Source of the DNA: an uncultured Trichococcus sp.
Lineage (GTDB): Bacteria > Bacillota > Bacilli > Lactobacillales > Aerococcaceae
Direction of reading: 5' to 3'
Length of the DNA stretch: 64,000 bases
NCBI RefSeq assembly: GCF_963663645.1
Contig: NZ_OY760503.1
Location: 62,001 to 126,000, forward strand
Of the stretch, positions 25,390 to 34,055 are shown piece after piece. The notes below the pieces were generated by a model. The model worked only from the letters and a program-made list of their open reading frames with translations. It made no database searches and was not told where the DNA came from. Position 1 is the stretch's first letter. Each line of letters opens with the position of its first letter. Both the position numbers and the translations under genes were made by a program.

Positions 25390-26499
25390 TTATTTCACGA
25401 CTCCGAGTTTCTTGAAATGGGCCTTCGGAAAAGCGTTGATGCCGATGCCGTTCGCATCGCCCAGTTTGATTGTGCCTCCGATGAACATCGGACCGCCCTC
25501 ATAGGCTTCGATTTTGTAGAACGACGGCCCGATGAGGTCGACCATCGTGATGCAGTTTTTGGCGGCTGCCAGATGGGCCGCGGCGCTGACGGAAATCTTG
25601 CTTTCCAGCATGCAGCCGATCATACAGTCCACTCCGTAGGTTTCCGCCATGGTGCAGATTTTGAGTGCCTCATGAATGCCCCCCGTCTTCATCAGTTTGA
25701 TGTTGATGAGGTCGGCTGATTGTGTCTGGATGATCTGGAGGGCATCCTTTACGGAGAAGACGCTCTCGTCGGCCGCTATCGGCGTTTGGACGTGTTGCGC
25801 AACAAATTTCAGGCCTGTCAGATTGTGTGCCTCCACTGGCTGTTCCACCAGCTCGGCCTGCATATCCTTATCCTCGAGCATGCTGATGATGCGGACCGCC
25901 TCTTGGGGGTTCCAGCCTTGATTGGCCTCGATCCGGATGCGGATGCCCGGCCCGACTGCCTTACGGATGGCCAGCAAGCTCTCCACATCCTTGAGCCCGT
26001 GCTTCCCGGCATTCACATTCAGAATGCTGAAGCCGTCCTGGACGGCCTGCAGACTGTCACTGACCATCTCGTCTGTCGGATTGGCGCTGATGGTGTGGGC
26101 AGTCTCGATTTCCCGTTTCGCACCGCCCAATACTTTATACAGAGGCTGGCCTAATATTTTGGCGTACAGATCGTAGACAGCCATATCAACGGCAGCTTTT
26201 GCTGATGTGTTGTTGACGATGCTGGCATGCAGCCTTTCCGTGATGGTATCCAGGTCGAAAATTTCCATTCCGATGATGCTCGGAGCGATGTATTGCATGA
26301 CGGCCTCACGGATGGAAGCCTTTGTTTCGCCGGTGATCAAGGCTGTCGGTGGTGCCTCCCCATAGCCTGTGGTCCCGCTATCGGTCACGATGCGGATCAG
26401 GATGTTATGCACGGCATCAATCGTGCGTGATGCTGTCTTGAATGGCATCCGCAGTGGAATGGCCACTTCCCCAATTTCTATTCTGTCGATTTTCATCAT
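25390..26499 (-). CDS. Dipeptide epimerase-like protein of the enolase superfamily, with altered KxK motif
   Basis: About 369 residues from ATG-ATG at 26499/26496 (GAGGGG five to eight bases upstream). The muconate-lactonizing/Ala-Glu epimerase fold is clear: N-terminal capping domain, then IRIEANQGWNP (metal Asp is Glu here), AELVEQPV (metal Glu), IAADESVF (metal Asp) and INIKLMKTGG (the (R)-side catalytic Lys). In L-Ala-D/L-Glu epimerases the second barrel strand carries LKIKVG with the catalytic Lys; here it reads LNVNAG, so both Lys are Asn. The family normally recycles murein dipeptides. Loss of this Lys predicts loss of two-base epimerisation, so a different reaction or one-sided proton transfer is possible. 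Confidence 0.82.
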   Translation of the reverse strand: MMKIDRIEIGEVAIPLRMPFKTASRTIDAVHNILIRIVTDSGTTGYGEAPPTALITGETKASIREAVMQYIAPSIIGMEIFDLDTITERLHASIVNNTSAKAAVDMAVYDLYAKILGQPLYKVLGGAKREIETAHTISANPTDEMVSDSLQAVQDGFSILNVNAGKHGLKDVESLLAIRKAVGPGIRIRIEANQGWNPQEAVRIISMLEDKDMQAELVEQPVEAHNLTGLKFVAQHVQTPIAADESVFSVKDALQIIQTQSADLINIKLMKTGGIHEALKICTMAETYGVDCMIGCMLESKISVSAAAHLAAAKNCITMVDLIGPSFYKIEAYEGGPMFIGGTIKLGDANGIGINAFPKAHFKKLGVVK

Positions 26500-26658
26500 C
26501 AAAACCCCTCTCTTCACCGGTACGCTTTCCATCCGGGCTAAGGCAGCGACTTTTTATGCTGTTTTGGTTCCACCACCCGTTTGTATCTATTTTACCAAGA
26601 AAATGAGTTTGCACCAAACGGGAGAGTGTAGCCTGTCAGCTTCCGGATGGAGCACGAT

Positions 26659-26708
26659 AAAAAACGCAACGAGCTGTCGTCACTAGGATGACAGCTCGTG
26701 CGTTTTTT
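26659..26708. terminator. Bidirectional terminator between the SDR and epimerase genes
   Basis: AAAAAACGCAACGAGCTGTC pairs with GACAGCTCGTGCGTTTTTT with one bulged A. On the minus strand it lies downstream of the SDR gene and the palindrome array. Confidence 0.85.
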
Positions 26709-26756
26709 CTGCTTACAGGGGTGTGGCGGAAATTCGGCTTCCCCTTTTCGCTCGCG

Positions 26757-26886
26757 TTCTCCGGCCAAGAGAAGCTTCGCCGGAGGAGAACTTGGTTTCA
26801 GGTTGCCTCCTCCGGTGAAAATCGCTTCACCGGAGTTCAACTTTTATTTAAGCGTCTCCTCCGGCCGCATCTATCCTCACCGGAGA
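26757..26886. repeat. Three CTCCGG-type palindromic repeats, 49-51-bp period
   Basis: CTCCGG starts at 26759, 26810 and 26859. The centre of each arm varies but pairs within the unit (GGCCAAGAGAAGCTTCGCC; GGTGAAAATCGCTTCACC). The family is the same as at 10462 and 34911. Confidence 0.8.
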
Positions 26887-26950
26887 AGAGCAACGGATGC
26901 GGATCAGTTCCTCTCACCAGCTTTCGCAAGCGAAGCTTCCCCCGCATTCA

Positions 26951-27715
26951 TTAGCCTTGCTTTTTCTTTTGCTGCCTGCTGGTCAGGCGCACGACCAAAT
27001 TGCGCGGAGCCAGCTTGGACGAGAAGAGCGCGCCCTTCAGCAACATCGTCGGAACAATGATTTTTTTGCGTTTGTACATTTTATCCAAGGCGTAGTTGAC
27101 GCAATATTCAGAAGTGATGCCCTTCAGATTGAATTTCACATCCGCCACTTGGTTGAACTCCGTATCGACCGGTCCCGGGCAAAGCGAACCGACATAAACA
27201 TTGCTCTTCTTCTCTTCCAGCTCCTCGGCTATCGCGGAAGTGAAGCTCGTGACGTAGGCCTTTGTCGCATAATAAGTCGCCATGTAAGGCCCCGCCGGCA
27301 TCAGGCCGGCAACCGAAGCCACATTCAGGATGTAGCCTTCGTTCCTTGCGATCATATCCGGCAGAAATTTCTTGGTCAGGATATGGACCGCCTTGATGTT
27401 GACGTCGATCATCTCCAGCTCCTTATCCAGACTGGTCGTCGTGAAAGCGCCGAAATCGCCGAAACCGGCACAGTTGATCAGCATGGAAATGTTTTTATCC
27501 TTCGTCTTTTCGTACAGATGGTAGCATTCCTCCACCTTCGCCAAGTCCGCTGTGATGATCTCGCATTTGGTCGGCAACTGTTTGCTGATCTCCACAAGCC
27601 GACCCTCCCGCCTCGCAACCAGGATCAGTTCGTACCCTTGCTGGCTCAACTTTTTGGCGAACTCTTTTCCGATGCCCGCACTGGCACCTGTGATGAGCGC
27701 TATTTTGTTTGTCAT
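26951..27715 (-). CDS. Short-chain dehydrogenase/reductase
   Basis: 254 residues from an ATG at 27715 with GAGGG seven bases before it. The NAD(P) motif TGASAGIG (about 9-16) and the strand motif NCAGFGDFG (about 86) are standard. The catalytic Ser lies in LNVASVAGLM, with YYATK for Tyr and Lys. The C-terminus is very basic (RQQKKKQG). It resembles the DltE/YqjQ-like SDR group; the substrate is unknown. Confidence 0.9.
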   Translation of the reverse strand: MTNKIALITGASAGIGKEFAKKLSQQGYELILVARREGRLVEISKQLPTKCEIITADLAKVEECYHLYEKTKDKNISMLINCAGFGDFGAFTTTSLDKELEMIDVNIKAVHILTKKFLPDMIARNEGYILNVASVAGLMPAGPYMATYYATKAYVTSFTSAIAEELEEKKSNVYVGSLCPGPVDTEFNQVADVKFNLKGITSEYCVNYALDKMYKRKKIIVPTMLLKGALFSSKLAPRNLVVRLTSRQQKKKQG

Positions 27716-27906
27716 TATTTGTCCCTCGCGTTTCGTCAAAATGATTGATGCCTTTAGCGTATCGCATTTGCGCGTCAAGGGCAATCCTTAGGCGGACTTG
27801 CGTATAGTTTTGTAATACTCATTCGCTTCCAGCATTGGCGCATCAAAAATACTTATGTGTACGGCTATTGGGACGAATACCACGCGATCGAATGAAAAAT
27901 CTGGTC

Positions 27907-27953
27907 AAAAAAAAAACTCAAATACCTCGGCAATCTGTTGCCGGATGTTTGAG
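27907..27953 (-). terminator. Terminator of the sortase gene
   Basis: Minus strand CTCAAAC..GGCAA / TTGCC..GTATTTGAG stem followed by nine T. The rest of 27716-27987 shows no gene. Confidence 0.8.
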
Positions 27954-27987
27954 CTTTTGCTGATTTTCACAATACACCGAACCTCAG

Positions 27988-28764
27988 CTATTGCTCTTCT
28001 GTTAATTCCACAGCATGAATAAAGAGCCTGCCGTTTTCTGCGGAATCGTTGCATGTCATCAGCGTGAGAATGTGATCAGCCTCTGTCACCACTATTTCTG
28101 ACGGAAAAACGGAAAGGTCCTTGAGCATGGACAGAAAATCAGTGTACTCGTTTCCCTCAAAATCAATATCCAAAAAACTTGTATCAGCTGGCGCCACATG
28201 GACGGAAAAAATCCTGTAGCGTTTTTCCCCATAGGCATCGCTGAATGTAAAATCCAAATTTCCCTTCAAAAAATCTTCGTTCAGGAATTTATCCAATTCA
28301 CCGAACATTTGGCCATACTGTGTATAGTGTCCATAAATGATAGTATGTCTGTCTATTCCCATTCCGATATTCCGATAATCCATGAAGATGGCTCCGAAAA
28401 TATCCGGTTCCCGATAAAAATTCTGAGAAAGATACGTTTCATTATCCTGTCCCCGGACGACCGGGTAATCAATAACGGTTCCATTCACAGAAAGCCAGCC
28501 CACATAATCCGGATTAATTTGATAATATTCCGCTGATGGATTAATCGTAAAAGTCAGTTCTTCCAAAGGAACAGCTGCCTCCTCTGAAGATGTCGTTGCC
28601 GAACGGAAGTCCGTGGAAGAAGCCTTTGGGAGAGGAAAGGCAAACTTATCACTCTTTTCGGGCACCGTCACGTCCTTTCTTAGTTCTATTTCTTGAACCC
28701 CATAGTGGATAATCTGCAAAAAGAGTAACCTGGAGAGGAGCAGCACCCATATATTTTTTCGCAC
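27988..28764 (-). CDS. srtB: Class B sortase
   Basis: 258 residues from a GTG at 28764 with GGGGAGG eight bases upstream. N-terminal membrane anchor (about 5-25), then the sortase barrel: VGWLSVNGTVIDYPVVRG is the class B N-terminal block, the catalytic His is in IIYGHYTQYG, the Cys in LTLMTCN and the Arg in NGRLFIHAVEL. Sortases cleave a sorting motif and link the protein to cell wall or pilin. It is divergent from a signal-peptide protein that ends in a probable sorting signal, suggesting a dedicated enzyme-substrate pair. Confidence 0.92.
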   Translation of the reverse strand: MRKNIWVLLLSRLLFLQIIHYGVQEIELRKDVTVPEKSDKFAFPLPKASSTDFRSATTSSEEAAVPLEELTFTINPSAEYYQINPDYVGWLSVNGTVIDYPVVRGQDNETYLSQNFYREPDIFGAIFMDYRNIGMGIDRHTIIYGHYTQYGQMFGELDKFLNEDFLKGNLDFTFSDAYGEKRYRIFSVHVAPADTSFLDIDFEGNEYTDFLSMLKDLSVFPSEIVVTEADHILTLMTCNDSAENGRLFIHAVELTEEQ

Positions 28765-28890
28765 GATTTCTTCCTCCCCTCTTTTTTTATACAAATCCGC
28801 AAAATTGACAACGCTTACATCACAGTGCTATTATAAGCCATGTAATAGAGATTACAAAATATTTGCAACTATTGAAAGGAGTAGGGTAAA

Positions 28891-29532
28891 ATGAAAAAAA
28901 TTATCAGCCGCTTACTTTCACTTGCTACATTGCTGTTTCTCTCGTTCAGTATCGCTCCTATGGCTTCTGCTGCTACCGCTGAACCTACCGACGACATTGT
29001 AGGTATTGCACTCGGGAATGAAGATTTCAGTATCCTTGTTTCGGCACTCCAAAAGGCAGAACTTGTCGATGATCTCCAAGGGGACGGCCCATTTACAGTG
29101 TTCGCGCCTACTAACGCCGCATTCGAGAAGTTGCTTGGTGAATTGGGAGTTACTGCCGAAGAGCTCCTTGCACAGCCGGACTTGGGAAAAGTTCTTACTT
29201 ATCATGTCGTTTCCGGAAAAGTCATGGCAGCTGATTTAACAGATGGAATGAAAGCTGAAACCTTAAACGGTGAAGAGCTTACTTTTGATCTCTCAGACGC
29301 ACCTATGGTCAATAAATCAAACATCACAACTACGGATATTGAGGCAACCAATGGTGTTATCCATGTCATCGACACTATTTTGGTTCCTGCCAACTTCGAG
29401 TTGCAAGAAACTGATTTAGAGGCAGACCAAGTGGCTCAGACTGGTATAGAGGGGAATACCCTTCTTCTTGTTTCCATGCTGGTTACAGGAAGCCTACTCC
29501 TTCTCTTTGTCTTCAAGAAAAAAACAGCTTAG
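28891..29532 (+). CDS. Fasciclin (FAS1) domain surface protein with probable sorting signal
   Basis: 213 residues, ATG with AAAGGAGTAGGGTAAA upstream. A signal peptide (1-28, ending ASA) precedes one FAS1 domain (about 33-170) with the H1 box GPFTVFAPTNAAF and H2 box NGVIHVIDTILVP. The C-terminus is VAQTGIEG (181-188), a hydrophobic helix of about 20 residues, then KKKTA, the layout of a cell-wall sorting signal. The motif itself is not canonical LPxTG or NPQTN. FAS1 domains mediate adhesion. The divergent class B sortase is the likely anchoring enzyme. Confidence 0.9.
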   Translation: MKKIISRLLSLATLLFLSFSIAPMASAATAEPTDDIVGIALGNEDFSILVSALQKAELVDDLQGDGPFTVFAPTNAAFEKLLGELGVTAEELLAQPDLGKVLTYHVVSGKVMAADLTDGMKAETLNGEELTFDLSDAPMVNKSNITTTDIEATNGVIHVIDTILVPANFELQETDLEADQVAQTGIEGNTLLLVSMLVTGSLLLLFVFKKKTA

Positions 29533-29569
29533 GGCTTTGCTTCTTGCGTTTCCGAATATGAAAATAAAT

Positions 29570-29606
29570 AAAAAGCTTTGAGAATTCAATTTCTCAAAGC
29601 TTTTTT
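29570..29606. terminator. Bidirectional terminator between convergent genes
   Basis: AAAAAGCTTTGAGAA / TTCTCAAAGCTTTTTT with a 6-nt loop. Confidence 0.9.
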
Positions 29607-29654
29607 GTTTAGCTAGATACAGCCCTATCTCGGAAATTTCAGCAGCCTCACGCT

Positions 29655-30320
29655 TCAAACATGCATCCGTTTCTCCAACTCGCGCCATATTTCTCCGCCG
29701 TGATAGAGCAGGATGATGATCAAGGTGACTGCGCTCATCATGACCGACAGGCTTGAGGGCAATGACGTCGTGACCCAGTCCAAGGTCAGGAACAGCGCCG
29801 GCAGAAGCCCCAGCAAGGCGGCTGTCAACAGATACAGCACATAGTCCTTGACACCCAAGTTGACGAGGCGCACTGCGATGTATAAGGACACGATCGCAAA
29901 ACTGCAGATGATCGGCACCGCATAGGTGGTCGACCAACCGCTCCATCCTGACAGGTAATCCAAATAAATGCACAGGAGCGACAGGGAGACGATCAGATAA
30001 ACGATGCCCTTTGCGATGTTCCGGCGTTTCCGGATCAGGATCAAAACGGAAAGCCACATGCTCAAGATCCCGAACAAGGCGAGCTGCAGATTCTCCATCC
30101 TTCCGATCCAAATCAGTTCGATCAGCAGAAAAGCGATGATCAGCACAAAGGAAATCAATGTCAAATATTTCCAGACAACCTCCTTGTTGAAGCGCAGCGG
30201 AATCTTCGGATAGGGATCCGGCAGCAGCGGATCGGTGGCTTCATCCAATGTTTTTTGGCACAAGGGACATTGTTCCCATTCTCCCTTGATGGTTGCGTTG
30301 CAGTGCGGACAGTGTCTCAT
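29655..30320 (-). CDS. Zinc-ribbon membrane protein (DUF6320-like)
   Basis: 221 residues, ATG at 30320 with GGAGGTG upstream; the start shares a base with the stop of the acyltransferase gene. An N-terminal zinc ribbon CPHCNATIKGEWEQCPLC (about 4-21) is followed by about six membrane helices. Such proteins are found beside condensation-domain acyltransferases in Firmicutes. The role is unknown; the zinc ribbon may hold the partner at the membrane. Confidence 0.8.
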   Translation of the reverse strand: MRHCPHCNATIKGEWEQCPLCQKTLDEATDPLLPDPYPKIPLRFNKEVVWKYLTLISFVLIIAFLLIELIWIGRMENLQLALFGILSMWLSVLILIRKRRNIAKGIVYLIVSLSLLCIYLDYLSGWSGWSTTYAVPIICSFAIVSLYIAVRLVNLGVKDYVLYLLTAALLGLLPALFLTLDWVTTSLPSSLSVMMSAVTLIIILLYHGGEIWRELEKRMHV

Positions 30321-31702
30321 CAACCTTCCACCTCCAAATCTTCACTGGTGACCTTGTTCGCCGCGACGGTGACGGCTACTCCGGCATCGGTCAGAAGCCG
30401 GACAAACTGCTCCTCGATCGTGGATTCGACAAAGGGCGAAGTGAAACTGACAGTCAGCTGGTCCCCGTGACTGATGGCGCAAAATTGCGGGCGGACCGCC
30501 GAAGTATGGAAATACATTTTCTCGATGTAGCCGTCGATAGGATCAGGAAAGGTAACCTTGCCCAGATTAGAGATCGCGATCGTCAAATTCCGGTTGCTGA
30601 CGTAATTGACCAGCTTCAGAACAAGGTCTTTGATCGGTCGGAAGACCATCCGCGTGAAGGGGCTGTACTCGAAGGCAATCAACGTCCGCAGCTTTTCCTC
30701 CAGACTTTCCGGCGTAATCTGTTGCTGGAACTGTGTTTTCAGCGTGCGACCGATTGCAGCAATGTCATCCGTTTCTTCATTTTCATTTGTGGTGTAGATC
30801 AGGCGGGTCGTACTGAAAAAATTCCTGGCAGAATTGGACGGAAAGAACTGCCGTAAGTTGACCGGCACGGAAACGGCCATAGCTGACCCGGGTTTAAAAT
30901 CGGGACTGGCTCTGCGCACGGCCAGCATGTACACGGCGGTCAGATACAAGGTCAAAGACGTCTGTTGTTCCCGGGCCAGCGCAAGCACGTCCTTGACCGG
31001 CATCTCCAATTCGATGACATGTGGCCGGTTGTCCGGCGTCTTTTTGCCGCGGAACTGGTGCACTTTGACTTTCTTTTTTTGATGCGCTTCCTCAGGCGAG
31101 GTGCTCTTTTGCGCAGGGCTCTTTCCAGCCAATTGACTGACTTTCGCGAAGGATCGGATGGCGGATTGTGCCGCGTCAGTGAAATTCTGTTTCTTGTCCT
31201 TGCGGAAATAGTGCGCAAAACTGTCCTCCAGTTGATGGTTCAAGCGGTCATGCGCGGCGGCACCCAGGCCTTCAAAAGCTTCGGGATGACGCAGCATGAT
31301 GTAGGCCTTCAGCAGATCCTCAAAAAACCAGAGCGCACCGGTTCCGTCCGATAGAGCATGGAACAGTTCCAAATGAACCCGGTTTTGGTTATAGAAGACG
31401 CGGAATAACAGTTCCCTCCGGTCAAAATGATAGATCTGCGCGCATGGCGGTAACACGTCGGCCGTCACGTTCGGCTTCAGGTCGCTTTCTTCCAGATAAT
31501 ACCAGAAAAAACCGCGCCGCAGCACACTGTGGTAAAGCACGTAATTCTCATATACTTCATCAAGCGCCCGCTGCAACAACAGCGGGTCCACAATATCGGT
31601 CAATTCCGCGCTCATGCGGAAGACTTTCGTATCGCTGTTCGTCATGGCTGCCAAAAATATATTGGAGGCATTGTCCAAACGTACCCACTTTTTTCGGTTC
31701 AC
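30320..31702 (-). CDS. Condensation-domain/alcohol-acetyltransferase-like acyltransferase
   Basis: 460 residues, GTG start at 31702 with GGGGGAG five bases before. The HxxxDG motif of CoA-dependent acyltransferases and NRPS condensation domains is HALSDGTG (about 115). A charged Lys-rich insertion (about 205-230: PEEAHQKKKVKVHQFRGKK) precedes the second subdomain, which carries SVPVNLRQFF (about 290) and SNLGKV. The product is probably an acyl ester or lipid. It lies between an HSL-type hydrolase and the DUF6320-like membrane protein on one transcript. Confidence 0.82.
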   Translation of the reverse strand: MNRKKWVRLDNASNIFLAAMTNSDTKVFRMSAELTDIVDPLLLQRALDEVYENYVLYHSVLRRGFFWYYLEESDLKPNVTADVLPPCAQIYHFDRRELLFRVFYNQNRVHLELFHALSDGTGALWFFEDLLKAYIMLRHPEAFEGLGAAAHDRLNHQLEDSFAHYFRKDKKQNFTDAAQSAIRSFAKVSQLAGKSPAQKSTSPEEAHQKKKVKVHQFRGKKTPDNRPHVIELEMPVKDVLALAREQQTSLTLYLTAVYMLAVRRASPDFKPGSAMAVSVPVNLRQFFPSNSARNFFSTTRLIYTTNENEETDDIAAIGRTLKTQFQQQITPESLEEKLRTLIAFEYSPFTRMVFRPIKDLVLKLVNYVSNRNLTIAISNLGKVTFPDPIDGYIEKMYFHTSAVRPQFCAISHGDQLTVSFTSPFVESTIEEQFVRLLTDAGVAVTVAANKVTSEDLEVEG

Positions 31703-31747
31703 TGCTGCTCCCCCTTTCCTATTGTTCTATAGAATAGCCCTCTTGGC

Positions 31748-32668
31748 TTACGCATTCAGGAACGCATTTATGACTTCGTAGGCTTCCACAACCGATTCGG
31801 CTGTCTTCGGATAGGTGATGAAGCCATGGACGATGCCATTCACGCGATGGACCTGCACCTTGTTTCCGGCTTTCCGCAACGCTTCCGCGTAGGCTTCGCC
31901 TTCATCCCGCAACGGATCGAATTCGGCCGTGATCACCAGCGTTTCCGGCTGGTTCGACAGGTCTTCCGCCATCAATGGCGCGACATAGCCATTTTTGCGC
32001 AGCTCGGGATCGGGCTGGTACAGCGCCATGTATTCTTCCATTTTTTTCGCAGTCAGTCCGTAATCATGCCCATTTGTGCGGATCGATTCGAAAGGGGACG
32101 TTTCCGAATGATCCCAGTAGGTGACAGGATACAACAGAATCTGTTTGACCGGAATCGCTTGGCCTCTGTCGCGGAGCAGCAAAGACACGGCTGCAGCCAA
32201 GTTTCCGCCCGCGGAATCACCGATCAGAATCAGATCCGTTTCATCCGACAGACCGCTCATTTCCAAGTGCTTCAGCAGCACTTCCGCCACCCGGTAACAA
32301 TCATAGAGGCCGGCCGGATACGGATGCTCCGGCGCCAAGCGATAATCGACGGAATAGACGGTCCTGCCGGTCAGATCCGCCATATTGATGCAGGCATTCG
32401 TATACGTTTCGATGTCGCCGATGACCCACCCGCCGCCATGAAAAAACAGCAACGGTTCTTTATACAGGCACTCTTTCGGATAGAAGACGCGCACGGGAAT
32501 ATCATGGGAACGGTCCTCCGAATAGATTTTGTGGTCCATGATGATATAGCCCTTTTTCGGCTTGGGAGCCAGTATATGCTGCACTTTGCGGACACGGGCG
32601 TAGTCTTCCTGCATGTTGATTTTTGGTGACGACATCAACTTAAGCATCAATTTAAAAAATGGATTCAT
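31748..32668 (-). CDS. Alpha/beta hydrolase, hormone-sensitive lipase type
   Basis: 306 residues from an ATG at 32668 with GAGGAAGG upstream; a longer frame to 32809 enters noncoding DNA. The oxyanion motif FHGGGW (about 92) and nucleophile elbow GDSAGGN (about 165) are typical of family IV esterases. The Asp is in TAEFDPLRDEGEAY and the His in IVHGFI. It lies 45 nt upstream of the acyltransferase gene in the same direction, so ester formation and hydrolysis may belong to one pathway. Confidence 0.92.
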   Translation of the reverse strand: MNPFFKLMLKLMSSPKINMQEDYARVRKVQHILAPKPKKGYIIMDHKIYSEDRSHDIPVRVFYPKECLYKEPLLFFHGGGWVIGDIETYTNACINMADLTGRTVYSVDYRLAPEHPYPAGLYDCYRVAEVLLKHLEMSGLSDETDLILIGDSAGGNLAAAVSLLLRDRGQAIPVKQILLYPVTYWDHSETSPFESIRTNGHDYGLTAKKMEEYMALYQPDPELRKNGYVAPLMAEDLSNQPETLVITAEFDPLRDEGEAYAEALRKAGNKVQVHRVNGIVHGFITYPKTAESVVEAYEVINAFLNA

Positions 32669-32803
32669 CCTTCTGTCCTTCCTCTGACAGCACTGGCTGT
32701 TCTGGTATCTTTGCTTCATTATAGCACAGGTCCGCGCCAGTCCCATACAGCAGTGAACCTTTGCGAGGCCTCCTTGCGTGAAGGGTTTCGCCACTCTTCC
32801 GAC

Positions 32804-32831
32804 TTGCAAATCCCACCACCAATGTTATACT
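32804..32831 (+). promoter_or_regulatory. Probable promoter of the ABC exporter operon
   Basis: TTGCAA (32804-32809), 16-nt spacer, TATACT (32826-32831), about 100 nt before the first gene. Confidence 0.5.
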
Positions 32832-32934
32832 TGTTATATAACGAACAGGAGTTTTACGGTCGTTGAAAACCAATCGGACACGTAAAATGAAGACATGAAA
32901 AACTAGGCTAAAAAAAGAAAGAAGGCGAGCTTTT

Positions 32935-33138
32935 ATGATAGCTGATTTGCAGCCATACTTACCCATCCTGATCCCTTTAATCGTGATTCAGATCATTTTG
33001 TTGATCACGGCCCTGCTCCACCTGAACAAGCATCCCCAAGTAAAAATGGGCAGCAAAAATCTTTGGATCTTCATCATCATCTTCCTGAACATCATCGGCC
33101 CGGTCCTGTATTTCCTGATTGGAAGGGGCGATGAGTGA
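32935..33138 (+). CDS. PLDc_N-domain small membrane protein
   Basis: 67 residues with two membrane helices separated by NKHPQVKMGSKNLW, ending NIIGPVLYFLIGRGD, the hallmark of the short domain found at the N-terminus of cardiolipin synthases. Here it stands alone, as often seen beside bacteriocin-immunity-like or antimicrobial-resistance ABC exporters. It overlaps the ATPase start. Confidence 0.85.
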   Translation: MIADLQPYLPILIPLIVIQIILLITALLHLNKHPQVKMGSKNLWIFIIIFLNIIGPVLYFLIGRGDE

Positions 33139-34055
33139 TGGATATCCTCACGATCGTCGGCTTGGGGAAATCCTTCGGGAGCCAACGCGTTCTCGAGGAC
33201 TTGTCCTTCTCCGTCCCTGAAGGCTCGATCTACGGTTTCATCGGCAAGAACGGCTCCGGAAAGACGACGACAATGAAGATCGTTTTGGGCTTGTTGCAGT
33301 CGGATACCGGCGAAATTTCTGTATGCGGCGAAAAAGTGCATTACGGCGACACCCGCACGAACCGCTTCATCGGCTACCTGCCGGATGTCCCGGAATTTTA
33401 CAGTTTCATGACCGCAAAGGAATATCTGCGGCTGTGCGGCGAGATCACAGGCATACCATCCGCGATCATCCAAACCAAGTCTGAAGAACTGCTGGAGCTG
33501 GTCGGGCTGGCGGATGTGAAAAAACGCATCGGCACCTTTTCCCGCGGCATGAAGCAGCGGCTGGGGATCGCCCAAGCCTTGCTGAACGAACCGCGACTCT
33601 TGATCTGCGATGAACCCACTTCCGCACTGGATCCGATCGGCCGCAGGGAAATATTGGATATCCTTATGAAAGTGAAGGAACGGACGACCGTGCTCTTTTC
33701 GACGCATGTCCTGACCGATGTGGAAGCCATCTGCGATCGGGTCGGCATCCTTGACGGAGGAAAACTCGTCCTGACCGGCTCGGTATCCGAACTGAAACAC
33801 ACGCACTCCAGACATTCCTGTACGGTCACCTTCCGGACGCCGGCGGATGCCGCTGTATTCCGGGCAGATCCGCGGATAAGCGTCCTGAATACAGTTTTGC
33901 ATGCCAAAGAGCCTTCCGTCACCATCCAAGCCGAGGACCCGGAACAGACCATGGCTTTGATCATCCTGATCCTGGGTGAAACCGGGTTGGTTCCGCTCCG
34001 CTTGGAAACGGCCGAACCCAAACTGGAGGATATTTTCCTGGAGGTGGTCCGATGA
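33138..34055 (+). CDS. ABC exporter ATP-binding protein
   Basis: 305 residues. Walker A GKNGSGKTTT (about 37), Q-loop YLPDVPEFYSFMT, signature FSRGMKQRLG (about 136), Walker [14 protein letters not shown] (about 155) and H-loop STHVLTD. A C-terminal regulatory tail of about 90 residues is typical of BcrA/YxlF-like exporters. GTG-ATG at 33135/33138; I use the ATG, which overlaps the preceding stop. It pairs with the permease that starts 4 bp before its stop. Confidence 0.93.
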   Translation: MDILTIVGLGKSFGSQRVLEDLSFSVPEGSIYGFIGKNGSGKTTTMKIVLGLLQSDTGEISVCGEKVHYGDTRTNRFIGYLPDVPEFYSFMTAKEYLRLCGEITGIPSAIIQTKSEELLELVGLADVKKRIGTFSRGMKQRLGIAQALLNEPRLLICDEPTSALDPIGRREILDILMKVKERTTVLFSTHVLTDVEAICDRVGILDGGKLVLTGSVSELKHTHSRHSCTVTFRTPADAAVFRADPRISVLNTVLHAKEPSVTIQAEDPEQTMALIILILGETGLVPLRLETAEPKLEDIFLEVVR

